Source: Aneurinibacillus sp. Ricciae_BoGa-3 (lineage in GTDB: Bacteria > Bacillota > Bacilli > Aneurinibacillales > Aneurinibacillaceae). From it: DNA of 64,000 bases. A model generated the notes under the pieces. It was not told the DNA's origin. It saw only the letters and a list, made by a program, of their open reading frames with translations, and searched no databases. The stretch covers positions 746,001 through 810,000 of the forward strand of contig NZ_CP116887.1 in assembly GCF_028421645.1 (NCBI RefSeq), given 5' to 3'. The position numbers and the translations under genes are program-made. The first letter of the stretch is position 1. The number at the start of each line of letters is the position of its first letter. Of the stretch, positions 24,349-32,959 are shown in pieces.

Positions 24349-25998
24349 ATGGAGAAGATGTTGATGAGGAAAGAAGAATTATCAAATCAATTTTCCCTAA
24401 GCCTACAGCAACTTCAACGTTCGTTTGAACAACTAGATTTATTGTATCGGCAAACTCGTTCGGAAAATGAACTGCTTTGGGAGCTGATTTATGAGCACGG
24501 TCATGATGATCTTATAGTGAGGCTTTTAGATGGGCTGGTGGAACTTTATAGCATGGAGAGTATTCCCAAAGTGTTTCACCATATGAAAAACAGTTTGTCG
24601 CTTAAACAGTTCTCTCATGTCGCAGCCGGACTTCAGCATCTTTTAAGGAACCCCTATTGGGGCGGCAATATGAATGGCGAGACAATTCAATCTCTCTTCA
24701 CATCATTAATCAATCGCATCTTTTCCGCCGAATCAGATGAGACAGACGCACTAGATGAATTGTATTTCGACACTTTGAAGTTTGTTGCCGCGGCTATAGA
24801 GAAGCCATTTGAAGAGTCCATTCATCTATACTTACTGGAAAATTATGATCGAATAACTCAAACAATTATCGAGACGAACTCACCTAATATTATTCTCGCG
24901 TATATTCGATGTTTGCTAGCTTATGATTTATTTTCATTTCTCGAGTCCTTATTTGAGTTGCTTCTGGAAGCGGAATGGCCTTTTTTGGATGCGAATTTGG
25001 ACGAAAAACAGTTTGCCCAGTTTTTATGGTATGCACACTACGTTGATCAAGATGTTAAGTTGATCAAAGTATCCAAAGATAGCTTAAGATACCTTAACCA
25101 GAGTACCATTGCGGAAATTCAATTATATCAAGAATATTATGCTCTACGAGATTCAAAAGCACCCTCTGCACAAGCCCTAAAGACAATGGAAACACTTTTG
25201 GAAAAAGGGCAGCTATTTTGCGGGACGGAAAAAGAGAAGATCTGGGGGAAGTTGAGAAAAGAGATTCAGACGATCACGGAGGCCGCAGCGGGAACGGAAA
25301 CATTACTAACAGAGGCAACGGCAAAAACCATCTGGCAGGTGAAAAATAAAACGATTTATTGTCCGCATTGTCCCGGTTCCGTAATTCAAAAGAAGCATTT
25401 TGTGGTGGAAGGAACAGCGAAGGGCAAACAAACAATCGAAAAGAGAATCTTATTTGAACTGTTACTCTGCAATTCCTGCAATAGAGTATTTGCTTATGAT
25501 GAAATGAAATTAATGCTCTATCGGGCAATAGAGCCTTATCGGGTCACTGTTCAACTTGATCCGGTTGATTATCCGCCAAATCCTAAAAAAACAATAGCTT
25601 CTTCACAGCCAACTAAACAAGCTATGGTATCACCGACTTCGGTGAAGCCGCTCATTTCCAATACTGATTATTTCTCTTGGCCAAATACGGAAGCTAAGGA
25701 ATCCGAAGGCCGCTCAAGCCAGCAAGGAAACTTTCGGACGGAAACCGATTTGCATAGGCTGGGTTATCAAATTACAGGCCTCACTCGTCGGAAACGCTGG
25801 GATATTCTCGTGTCAAAAGGAATATCGACAATGCCTTTGAAAGAAATCGTATATACCATTGCCCGAAACGTACGCTTACGTAAATCTCAAATCGGAGGTA
25901 GGACCAAGTACGCGTACGCGATTGCGGAGTGGGAACATGATTTGAAAAGGTTGAAAGAGGAGTATTATAGGAATAATTTTACGTGGCCTCAGTATTGA
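24349..25998 (+). CDS. Large unrecognised protein with a zinc ribbon and a basic C-terminal domain
   Basis: The protein has 549 residues. Residues 1-330 are almost entirely helical (HEAT/TPR-like). A four-cysteine element follows: CPHC at about 341 and CNSC at about 380, the spacing of a split zinc ribbon. After a low-complexity linker (about 420-460) a distinct basic domain of about 75 residues closes the protein (LHRLGYQITGLTRRKRWDIL ... GGRTKYAYAIAEWEHDLKRL). That last domain looks well conserved in style and nucleic-acid-binding, but I cannot name it. ATG 24349 is used here. ATG 24364 has a better spaced GGAGA and could be the true start. It is a single gene under a leader with a long inverted repeat. 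Confidence 0.75.
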   Translation: MEKMLMRKEELSNQFSLSLQQLQRSFEQLDLLYRQTRSENELLWELIYEHGHDDLIVRLLDGLVELYSMESIPKVFHHMKNSLSLKQFSHVAAGLQHLLRNPYWGGNMNGETIQSLFTSLINRIFSAESDETDALDELYFDTLKFVAAAIEKPFEESIHLYLLENYDRITQTIIETNSPNIILAYIRCLLAYDLFSFLESLFELLLEAEWPFLDANLDEKQFAQFLWYAHYVDQDVKLIKVSKDSLRYLNQSTIAEIQLYQEYYALRDSKAPSAQALKTMETLLEKGQLFCGTEKEKIWGKLRKEIQTITEAAAGTETLLTEATAKTIWQVKNKTIYCPHCPGSVIQKKHFVVEGTAKGKQTIEKRILFELLLCNSCNRVFAYDEMKLMLYRAIEPYRVTVQLDPVDYPPNPKKTIASSQPTKQAMVSPTSVKPLISNTDYFSWPNTEAKESEGRSSQQGNFRTETDLHRLGYQITGLTRRKRWDILVSKGISTMPLKEIVYTIARNVRLRKSQIGGRTKYAYAIAEWEHDLKRLKEEYYRNNFTWPQY

Positions 25999-26186
25999 AA
26001 TAAAAACTACTTTTATACCCATTTTGTAAAAAATGATAAACAGGCTGAAGATGACATTGCACGTGTGTGCGTCGAATTCGAACCATGATGAATTTGAAAG
26101 GCTATCACCAATGGATGATAACGGCCTGGTTAGGAGCGAGTGCAATACACGTCTCCATTGAGTTTTATGTAGAGTTGACCTGCATC

Positions 26187-26270
26187 TTAGCGGCACCTGT
26201 AGAAAGATTTTTTTCTGAGTTCTAGGACATACTGATCAGGGTAAATGCTCCGAACTTCTTCCCGTTGCAT
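26187..26270 (-). pseudogene. Short peptide, probable 5' remnant of a lost gene
   Basis: Twenty-seven codons read MQREEVRSIYPDQYVLELRKK and end soon after, preceded by GAGGTG at a good distance. The EVRSIYPDQYVL pattern looks like the start of a longer globular protein. The sequence downstream on that strand keeps no frame. Probably the 5' end of a deleted gene. Confidence 0.3.
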
Positions 26271-26333
26271 AATCTCACACCTCGGTAATGTTTTTTAACA
26301 TTTAATTATAGAATACTTTTGAATAAAATGGCT

Positions 26334-26358
26334 GGGGACGCGTTCTATTCGCGTCCCC
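26334..26358. terminator. GC-rich hairpin, possible weak terminator downstream of hyuE
   Basis: GGGGACGCG and CGCGTCCCC flank a 7-base loop. It lies about 130 bases beyond the hyuE stop on the minus strand, without a T-run. Confidence 0.35.
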
Positions 26359-26487
26359 AATTACTTGTGAAAAAGGATTCAGATTTGCTAGTATCAGTGA
26401 AAAAACTGGCGCGATTTAACCCAACCTTCTGGGCATTCGCGTCTGTAATTCTACTCCAATACACTATTGTACCTGCATTCTTACTCT

Positions 26488-27237
26488 TTAATTTTTTTGC
26501 GATGGCGCTGTGCTAAAACTACCAAACATACCAGTAAACTGTTTAGGCTCAGGTGCTTTATATGTCTTCAGTTTGCTTGTCGTCTTTCCTAAGTCCACAA
26601 TCGCTTCCGCAAACTTCACAGCGGCAACCACCCCGTCAATCACAGGGACGCCCAGTTCATTTTCCAGGTTATTCGCGAATTCCGCCATCCCGGCACATCC
26701 CAGTAGAATCGCTTCCGCATGATCCTCTTCTACGGCTCTTCGGCCTTCCTCTGCCAGCATCTTCATGCCGCCTTCCGGATCCCGTTCAAAGTCCAGCACA
26801 CACATCGGCGTAGTCCGCACGTTTACCACGCGGTGACCCATGCCATAGCCGTGAACCAGTTCTTCCATCATCGTCTTAATGCGGGGCAGAACCGTCACAA
26901 TTGAGAACCGCGCCGCCAGCATCGAGGCCATATACATTGAGGCTTCTGCGATGCCGATCACGGGAGCCTTCGTGATTTCTCTCGCCCCCTGCAGTCCCGG
27001 ATCGCCGTAGCAGGCGATCACATAGGCATCAAATCCTTCACGCTCACCTTTTTGCACTTCCTGCAGCACGCCTGGTATCGCTAAATACTCATCATAATAA
27101 GACTCGATAGAAGTCGGGCCCATGTCAGGGCTCACCGCAACAATCTCCGTATCAAATCTGGCAACGCTTTTGGCTGCGGCTTCAATCCCGCGGGTCATGG
27201 CCAATGTGGTATTCGGATTAATCACTTTAATTTTCAT
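26488..27237 (-). CDS. hyuE: Hydantoin racemase (Asp/Glu/hydantoin racemase family)
   Basis: The protein has 249 residues. It starts with the family signature [11 protein letters not shown]. One catalytic cysteine lies in IACYGDPGL (about 75) and the second in [10 protein letters not shown] (about 182), the usual pair. Hydantoin racemases interconvert D- and L-5-substituted hydantoins, so that an enantioselective hydantoinase can use both forms. The gene overlaps the end of the upstream permease gene by 11 bases, and both share the sigma-54 promoter at 28702-28718. A short Ser/Gln/Asn tail follows the domain. Confidence 0.88.
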   Translation of the reverse strand: MKIKVINPNTTLAMTRGIEAAAKSVARFDTEIVAVSPDMGPTSIESYYDEYLAIPGVLQEVQKGEREGFDAYVIACYGDPGLQGAREITKAPVIGIAEASMYMASMLAARFSIVTVLPRIKTMMEELVHGYGMGHRVVNVRTTPMCVLDFERDPEGGMKMLAEEGRRAVEEDHAEAILLGCAGMAEFANNLENELGVPVIDGVVAAVKFAEAIVDLGKTTSKLKTYKAPEPKQFTGMFGSFSTAPSQKN

Positions 27238-28657
27238 ATTCGATCCCTTCTTCCTTGGTTATTTTTTCGCTGGTAAGCGGCGGTTCGCTAATTTCAGGCT
27301 GCGGATAGATTTTTACAATCCAGTACTTCATAGCCGGATAGTAGACGACGATGGATACGACAAACGAATTAATAAAGCCATAATCCGGAAAGAAGAACCC
27401 TAAGAGAAAAGCGGGAAGATAGGCAAGCAGGGCGGCAGGATTGATGTTCTTCCAGTACCGGTACTGGCCGCCGGCTTTGTACAGTTCCTCAACGTTTAGC
27501 TGCCGCTTGCGCAGTAAGTAGTAGTCACAGAACATAATGCCGGCAATTGGCCCCAGGAGAGCCGTAATAATCACAAGAATGGTAGGAATCTGGTCGGAAT
27601 AATTCCAGGGCTGAATCAGTAATCCGATGACGCCGGCGATGATCGACGCCGTAACCAGGTTAATTTTGCGTGGGAAGAAATTGATAATGATATAAGCAGG
27701 TGGAAGTAGGTTCGCGCTGATGTTTGTGGACCACTGGGCCAGAATGATAAACGCCAGGCACACCAGGAGCAGAAGCGGGCTGTTCTGTCCAACCGTTTGT
27801 ACAATCACCTCGACCGGATTCCAGTTGCCTGTGGCGATGCCGCTCGTGAGACCAATCAGCGTAAACAGGAGCATCGATGCCACCAGGCCGATGCTGTGGC
27901 CAAAGAAGCTGCCTTTGTTCGCCTGCCACCAGGAGCCCCCAAGGTTGTTCGGACTGACTTTTAAGAAGCGGGTAAAATCGGGCGCATTAAGGGCCATCGT
28001 AATGTACGTGCCCATCTGCACAGCGATGGCGAAACCGATGGAGATACCGCCTTTGCCATGCATGGAAAAGATGCTGCCCAATGTCAGATGGTGGGCATTC
28101 ATGACCATGATCTGCATCGCGACACCGATGATCAGAAGGCTTGGTGATGCCAGCCATTCAAACTTGGAGATGGCATCCATGCCCATGGCGGTGTTGATGA
28201 TTTGCAGGGCGCCAAACACAATGATGAGAAGCGTCAGATTGGAATAGCCGGTGAGCACTTTCATGATCGTATTGAGTGCAAAGGCTCCCATCCATGTCTG
28301 GAAACCAAACCAGAACACAGCGGGAATGGCCCGTATGGCTGCAGGGATGTGTGTGCCCAGATAGCCGAAGCAGGCCCGGATGTACACCGCATACGGAATG
28401 CCATAGCGGATGCCGATGTCGCCCATCAGCGTGAGGAGAATCGCCACCACAAAGTTCCCGATAAGGCAGGTGAGCAGGATTTCGGCCGGAGACAGGGCTG
28501 GATACAGCTGGGCGCCCGCAATAAAGGTAACCAGCTGCACGGCAATGCCAATCCAGAGCATCAGAAACGCCATGTTGGACATCGAACGCTGTTCGGCCCC
28601 GGTAGGCATCAATTCTTTTGACTTGAGACTCATTCCTGTTTCTTGTTCCTGGCTCAT
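27227..28657 (-). CDS. NCS1-family permease, probable hydantoin or purine-related importer
   Basis: The protein has 476 residues with about 12 membrane helices. It has the NCS1 N-terminal segment ([23 protein letters not shown]), the helix 1/6 core ([35 protein letters not shown]) and [19 protein letters not shown] in helix 8. This family (nucleobase-cation-symport-1) includes Mhp1, the benzyl-hydantoin transporter. It is the first gene of the divergent unit with hyuE. A degraded partial copy lies at 19019-19693 beside the DISARM island. ATG 28657 has GGAGGG about 6 bases upstream. Confidence 0.88.
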   Translation of the reverse strand: MSQEQETGMSLKSKELMPTGAEQRSMSNMAFLMLWIGIAVQLVTFIAGAQLYPALSPAEILLTCLIGNFVVAILLTLMGDIGIRYGIPYAVYIRACFGYLGTHIPAAIRAIPAVFWFGFQTWMGAFALNTIMKVLTGYSNLTLLIIVFGALQIINTAMGMDAISKFEWLASPSLLIIGVAMQIMVMNAHHLTLGSIFSMHGKGGISIGFAIAVQMGTYITMALNAPDFTRFLKVSPNNLGGSWWQANKGSFFGHSIGLVASMLLFTLIGLTSGIATGNWNPVEVIVQTVGQNSPLLLLVCLAFIILAQWSTNISANLLPPAYIIINFFPRKINLVTASIIAGVIGLLIQPWNYSDQIPTILVIITALLGPIAGIMFCDYYLLRKRQLNVEELYKAGGQYRYWKNINPAALLAYLPAFLLGFFFPDYGFINSFVVSIVVYYPAMKYWIVKIYPQPEISEPPLTSEKITKEEGIEYEN

Positions 28658-28701
28658 GACAAACCCTCCTTTTTCAAAAAAATTGGTTCACATACAGCTT
28701 G

Positions 28702-28718
28702 AGCAAGAAACATGCCAA
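28702..28718 (-). promoter_or_regulatory. Sigma-54 (-24/-12) promoter of the permease-hyuE unit
   Basis: On the minus strand the sequence reads TTGGCAT-N5-TTGCT, with GG and GC exactly 10 bases apart, which is the consensus for RpoN promoters. It lies 45 bases before the permease ATG. It mirrors the promoter before hyuA. Confidence 0.85.
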
Positions 28719-28780
28719 GCTTAAAAGGGAGTCAAAAAGGGGAATAACAGCGAAAAATACAGAAAAAAGAAGGACACACG

Positions 28781-28885
28781 TTTGCAAGCATGCAATTTTT
28801 TCTATTGATAATTTTAAACATTCACTCTATTATTGATAAAAATGTAAGAGGAAAAACTGCAAACATTGTTGTTGAATTGCAACCC
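28781..28885. promoter_or_regulatory. TTTGCAA-type dyads, probable activator sites between the divergent units
   Basis: Elements at 28781-28797 (TTTGCAAGCATGCAATT) and at 28857-28883 (TGCAAAC with TTGCAA) share the half-site of the perfect dyad before hyuA. The first is about 65 bases upstream of the -24 element, a usual enhancer distance. The second lies just before the activator gene and may give autoregulation. The sites are inferred by repetition only. Confidence 0.55.
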
Positions 28886-28951
28886 ATGCCATCGTGGTGT
28901 TGGCGTCTATCCCGGCGACAAAGTTAAATTCCTGCAGGAGGTGTATGTCCG

Positions 28952-30676
28952 TTGCTGTTTTATACTGAGAAGATTATGGATTTCCTTCCCTTTGGCCTGA
29001 TTGTGACGGATGCGCTTGGACAAATCACGTTTAGCAATCAGGCTGCCAGAGAGATACTGGGCCGCACGCCCGATCAGATGCAGGGAGCATTTATTCATTC
29101 CCTTTTCGCATCAACCGCGGTCATTAAAGCCATCAAAACGAATACATCTTCTGTTTCCCATGATATGACGGATGCCGGAACCCCTCTTGTCCTGGTTGAA
29201 ATTCCTTTCGCGTTAGCAAACGGCAGCAAAGCTGGCCTTATTCTCCTTTATCAAGACCATATACTGAACCAGCTGGCCGAAGAGTCCCCGCAATTTACCG
29301 AGCTGAAGCAGGAGCTGGAAGCCATTATGAACCTTGTTGGCGAACTGGTGACCATTACGGATAAGGATGGCACCATTTTGCGCGTGAATGCCAGCTGTGA
29401 GAAGGTATTGGGTGTAAAAGAGCGGGATCTGGTGGGGCATCCCGTGGATGTCATGGAGAAGGAGGGCGTGGTTAGTACGTCCTCCACGAAACGCGTCATC
29501 CAGGAAGGAAGAAAAGTCACCGTGGCCCAAACGACAAAATCGGGCCGGCGACTGGTGGTGTCCGGGTATCCCATCTACAACGAGGATGGTTCGATGAATA
29601 AGGTAATCAATATTTCCCGGGACGTTACCGAAGAGGACAAGCTGGCTAAGAAGCTGGACGAGATGAGGCAGATGATGCGCCACTACCAATCCGAATGGGT
29701 TCGGATCGGGCGGCACGGAGAGGATCGCATTGTTGTCCGATCCAAAGTGATGGAAGAAGTGTACGATCTCGCCGGGCGGGTGGCTGATGTGGATTCCACG
29801 GTGCTCATTCTGGGTGAATCAGGGGTTGGAAAGGAAGTGCTGGCGCGCACCATTCACAATCTGAGTCCGCGCAAGGCGAAGCCTTTCTTAAAAATCAATT
29901 GCGGGGCCATTCCGGAGACCTTAATGGAGTCGGAGCTATTCGGGTATGCCAAAGGCACATTTACAGGCGGAAACAAGGAAGGAAAGCAAGGCATCATTGT
30001 CAGCGCCAACGAGGGCACGCTGTTCCTGGATGAAATCGGAGAGATGCCTCTGCAGTTGCAGGTGAAACTCTTACAGGTACTGCAGGAGAAACAGATCACC
30101 CCTCTGGGCAATACGGCGCCTGTTGATGTCAATGTCCGGTTCATTGCGGCGACGAACCGGAATTTAGAGAAGATGGTGGAGGAAGGAACGTTTCGTGAGG
30201 ATCTGTACTACCGCCTCAATGTCATTCCGATTACCATCCCGGGTTTACGCGATAGAAAAGAAGACATTCCCTTTCTTGTCGAACATTTTCTTGGGCTCTA
30301 TAACGATAAATACAATAAGAATAAGGCACTGCAGAAGGAAGCGATGCAGATGCTCTTGAATTATCCATGGCCCGGTAATGTGCGGGAGCTGCAGAATACG
30401 GTTGAGCGGCTGGTGGTAACCATACCGGACGACCACATTCACATGCAGGATTTGCCGGATAAGATGCTGAATGCCGTCCTGGAGAACCCGCCCGACCGGG
30501 AAGGCCTGACACTCAAAGAAGCCCTTTCCCAATATGAACGAAACATTCTGCAGCAGGCTGTAAATCAATCGCGCACCTTAAAAGAAGTGAGTGAAAAATT
30601 AGGCGTGGATATTTCTACAATTAGCAGAAAAGTTAAAAAGTACAACATTGTGTTTGCAGAATTGCAATTAAAATAG
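28952..30676 (+). CDS. Sigma-54-dependent transcriptional activator (PAS-PAS-AAA+-Fis HTH), regulator of the hyu units
   Basis: The protein has 574 residues. There are two PAS domains (about 8-75 with FSNQAAREILGR, and about 122-230 with TITDKDGTILRVNASCEKVLG). A short coiled linker leads to the AAA+ domain with Walker A GESGVGKEVLA (about 289) and Walker B GTLFLDEIGEM (about 353). The C-terminal HTH has LKEVSEKLGVDISTISRKVKKY. The sigma-54 contact loop reads GTFTGG rather than GAFTGA. The protein should oligomerise on enhancers and open the two sigma-54 promoters that flank it. Its start is probably TTG 28952 behind AGGAGG (28936-28941). No phosphoreceiver is present, so a small molecule bound by PAS is the likely signal. 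Confidence 0.9.
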   Translation: MLFYTEKIMDFLPFGLIVTDALGQITFSNQAAREILGRTPDQMQGAFIHSLFASTAVIKAIKTNTSSVSHDMTDAGTPLVLVEIPFALANGSKAGLILLYQDHILNQLAEESPQFTELKQELEAIMNLVGELVTITDKDGTILRVNASCEKVLGVKERDLVGHPVDVMEKEGVVSTSSTKRVIQEGRKVTVAQTTKSGRRLVVSGYPIYNEDGSMNKVINISRDVTEEDKLAKKLDEMRQMMRHYQSEWVRIGRHGEDRIVVRSKVMEEVYDLAGRVADVDSTVLILGESGVGKEVLARTIHNLSPRKAKPFLKINCGAIPETLMESELFGYAKGTFTGGNKEGKQGIIVSANEGTLFLDEIGEMPLQLQVKLLQVLQEKQITPLGNTAPVDVNVRFIAATNRNLEKMVEEGTFREDLYYRLNVIPITIPGLRDRKEDIPFLVEHFLGLYNDKYNKNKALQKEAMQMLLNYPWPGNVRELQNTVERLVVTIPDDHIHMQDLPDKMLNAVLENPPDREGLTLKEALSQYERNILQQAVNQSRTLKEVSEKLGVDISTISRKVKKYNIVFAELQLK

Positions 30677-30737
30677 CAAATACGCAAATAGCTATAAGCA
30701 GGGAGATTTATGTTAATACAATATCGAATTATCAGAT

Positions 30738-30763
30738 AAAAGTTTGCAAGATTGCAAACTTTT
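30738..30763. promoter_or_regulatory. Perfect 12-bp dyad upstream of the hyuA promoter
   Basis: AAAAGTTTGCAA and its reverse complement are separated by GA. The site is centred about 70 bases upstream of the -24 element, which fits an enhancer for the adjacent activator. It is followed by TTTTTC and lies 62 bases after the activator stop, so it could also terminate that transcript. Confidence 0.65.
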
Positions 30764-30819
30764 TCTTTATGGACACAAGAAAGCAGCGATGAAACCTTAT
30801 ACAAATAGGGAAAGCAAAC

Positions 30820-30836
30820 TTGGCATGATACTTGCT
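30820..30836 (+). promoter_or_regulatory. Sigma-54 (-24/-12) promoter of the hyuABC operon
   Basis: TTGGCAT-N5-TTGCT, with the GG and GC dinucleotides 10 bases apart, sits about 47 bases before the hyuA ATG. It differs from the divergent promoter only in the spacer. Confidence 0.88.
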
Positions 30837-30882
30837 AGTTCTATTCCTAAACCAAAATCCCAACGGGAAAGGAGCAATCATC

Positions 30883-32958
30883 ATGAAATTATTCGGTGTT
30901 GATGTAGGAGGGACTTTCACTGATATTGTTTTTACCAATACAGATTCGGGAGAAACGTGGATTCATAAAACGCCGACGACGTTAGAGGATCCATCCATTG
31001 GGGTTGTGCAGGGAATAGAGGAGTTATGCCAGCGAAAGCAGATTCCAAAGGCTGAAATTAATCGGGTGTTCCACGGGACAACGATTGCGACCAACTCGAT
31101 TCTTGAATACGATGGCGCGAAAACCGGGCTGGTCACCACGAAAGGCTACCGGGATATTTTACATATTGGACGCCACCAACGGCCGCAGAATTACTCCATT
31201 ATGCAGGAGATCCCCTGGCAGGACCGTCCGCTGGTGCAGCGCCGTCACCGCAAAGTTGTAACCGAACGGCTTGTCCCCCCTACCGGTGAGGTTCTGGTGG
31301 AACTCAACGAGCAGGAGGTTCGCGAAGCGGTACGGGAGCTTAAAGCGGAAGGTGTAGAATCGATTATCGTTTCCTTCCTTTTCTCCTATATTAACCCCCA
31401 GCATGAAGACAGGGTACGGGCAATCATTCAGGAAGAGTATCCGGAAGCTTTTGTCACGACCTCTGCGAGCGTATCCCCGCAGTTCAGGGAGTTTGAGCGT
31501 TTTACGACTGCAGCCATTAACGGGTTTGTCGGCCCGAAAGTAAAGCTGTACATCGATAACCTGCAGACGCGTTTAAAAGAATCCGGGATCGATGCGGATT
31601 TGCATATTATGTGCTCCAATGGCGGCGTGGCGACCCCGCAGTCGGTTTCAGAAAAGCCGGTCAATACGCTGCTTTCAGGTCCGGCCGCCGGGGTGCTGGG
31701 AGGCTCCTGGTCAGGCAATCTTTCTAAGCGCAATAAGCTGATTACGTTTGATGTGGGCGGCACGAGCGCGGATATCGGCATCATTACGGAGCAGGGATAT
31801 GGTGAATCGTCAGCACGGGATACGTGGATTGCCGGCTATCCGGTGATGGTCCCGATGATTGATATCCATACGATTGGGGCAGGCGGCGGCAGTATTGCCT
31901 ACGTGGACGAGGGCGGCGCCTTTAAAGTCGGTCCGCGCAGCGCAGGTTCACGTCCGGGTCCGGCGTGCTATGGCCACGGCGGCACGAAACCAACCGTTAC
32001 AGATGCCAACGTGGTACTCGGCCGACTGGACGAAGAGAACTTCCTCGGCGGGGAGATGTCGATTTTCCCGAATGCCGCCTTTAAGGTAGTTGAGGAGCTG
32101 GCTGATAAGCTGGAGCTCGGCGTACCGGAGACGGCGGAGGGTGTCCTCACCATCTTAAACAACAACATGGCCAATGCCATTCGGGCGAAAACCGTGCAGA
32201 AAGGGTACGACCCGCGTGAGTTTTCGCTGATTGCGTTTGGCGGGGCAGGTCCGCTGCATGCGGTAGAGGTGGCGCAGATTCTCAACATTCCGGAGGTTAT
32301 CATCCCGCCTCATCCTGGCATTACGTCAGCCACAGGTCTGCTAACCACAGACTTGAAATACGACGTCATTAAAACCGAGTTTATGCTCAATACGCAGATT
32401 GACTATGCACAACTAAACCGGGATCTTACTGAATTAAAGGAGCAAATTCGCGTGCAGCTGCAGGCGGACGGCGTCAAACCGGAAGAAATTCAAGTGCTGT
32501 GCATGGCCGACTGCCGCTACATCGGACAGGGTTATGAACTCCGGGTTGATCTGCCGGATGGCGAACTCACTGAACAAAGCATCCAGAAGACATGGGAGCA
32601 GTTCCATCAATTCCACAAATCAGAGTACGGCCACTTCTTCCTGGAAAGCCCGATTGAAATTGTGAATATTCGGGTGACGGGTATCGGGCTGATGCCGAAG
32701 ATTGGGCAGCCGGTTGTAATGGGGACGGGCAGCCTGGAGGACGCATTGATTAAGAAGGCCAGCGCCATTTTTAAGGTCGATGGAGAGCTTGAGACATTGG
32801 AAACCTCGTTCTATCAACGTGAGTATCTGCCGATTGGCGCCGAGGTAGCGGGTCCGGCCATTATCCTGCAGAAGGATACGACGACCGTGCTTCCTCCACA
32901 TTGCACAGCGTTCGTGGAAGAGAGCGGCAACATCATTATTAAAGTTGAGGTGAGATAA
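30883..32958 (+). CDS. hyuA: Hydantoinase/oxoprolinase subunit A
   Basis: The protein has 691 residues from ATG 30883, which follows GGAAAGGAGC. An upstream in-frame ATG at 30832 would lie inside the promoter. The N-terminus [15 protein letters not shown] and the central [16 protein letters not shown] are the ATP-binding motifs of the actin-like HyuA/OplA fold. [14 protein letters not shown] is followed by GGGSIAY and GPACYGHGG as in the family. With subunit B it forms an ATP-dependent hydantoinase (N-methylhydantoinase type) that opens the ring to an N-carbamoyl amino acid, or a 5-oxoprolinase-type enzyme. The adjacent N-carbamoyl hydrolase and racemase favour hydantoins. First gene of the sigma-54 operon. 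Confidence 0.92.
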   Translation: MKLFGVDVGGTFTDIVFTNTDSGETWIHKTPTTLEDPSIGVVQGIEELCQRKQIPKAEINRVFHGTTIATNSILEYDGAKTGLVTTKGYRDILHIGRHQRPQNYSIMQEIPWQDRPLVQRRHRKVVTERLVPPTGEVLVELNEQEVREAVRELKAEGVESIIVSFLFSYINPQHEDRVRAIIQEEYPEAFVTTSASVSPQFREFERFTTAAINGFVGPKVKLYIDNLQTRLKESGIDADLHIMCSNGGVATPQSVSEKPVNTLLSGPAAGVLGGSWSGNLSKRNKLITFDVGGTSADIGIITEQGYGESSARDTWIAGYPVMVPMIDIHTIGAGGGSIAYVDEGGAFKVGPRSAGSRPGPACYGHGGTKPTVTDANVVLGRLDEENFLGGEMSIFPNAAFKVVEELADKLELGVPETAEGVLTILNNNMANAIRAKTVQKGYDPREFSLIAFGGAGPLHAVEVAQILNIPEVIIPPHPGITSATGLLTTDLKYDVIKTEFMLNTQIDYAQLNRDLTELKEQIRVQLQADGVKPEEIQVLCMADCRYIGQGYELRVDLPDGELTEQSIQKTWEQFHQFHKSEYGHFFLESPIEIVNIRVTGIGLMPKIGQPVVMGTGSLEDALIKKASAIFKVDGELETLETSFYQREYLPIGAEVAGPAIILQKDTTTVLPPHCTAFVEESGNIIIKVEVR

Positions 32959-32959
32959 C

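Larger units (their letters stand above)
25999..26487. other. Intergenic region with gene debris and one hairpin
   Basis: The stretch contains one short minus-strand peptide remnant (listed separately), a 9-bp GC-rich stem (26334-26342 with 26350-26358) and otherwise interrupted frames. A 65-codon plus-strand frame at 26319 overlaps the hairpin and has no ribosome site, so I do not call it. Confidence 0.45.

Noticed and set aside
26319..26516. 65-codon plus-strand frame with a hydrophobic end
   Set aside because: It starts inside a hairpin, has no ribosome site and runs into the hyuE 3' end.
28202..28724. Plus-strand frames opposite the NCS1 permease
   Set aside because: Shadows of a clear membrane protein gene; no ribosome site or family features.
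30832..30882. Upstream ATG as hyuA start
   Set aside because: It lies within the -12 element of the sigma-54 promoter; ATG 30883 has a strong ribosome site and the family N-terminus.
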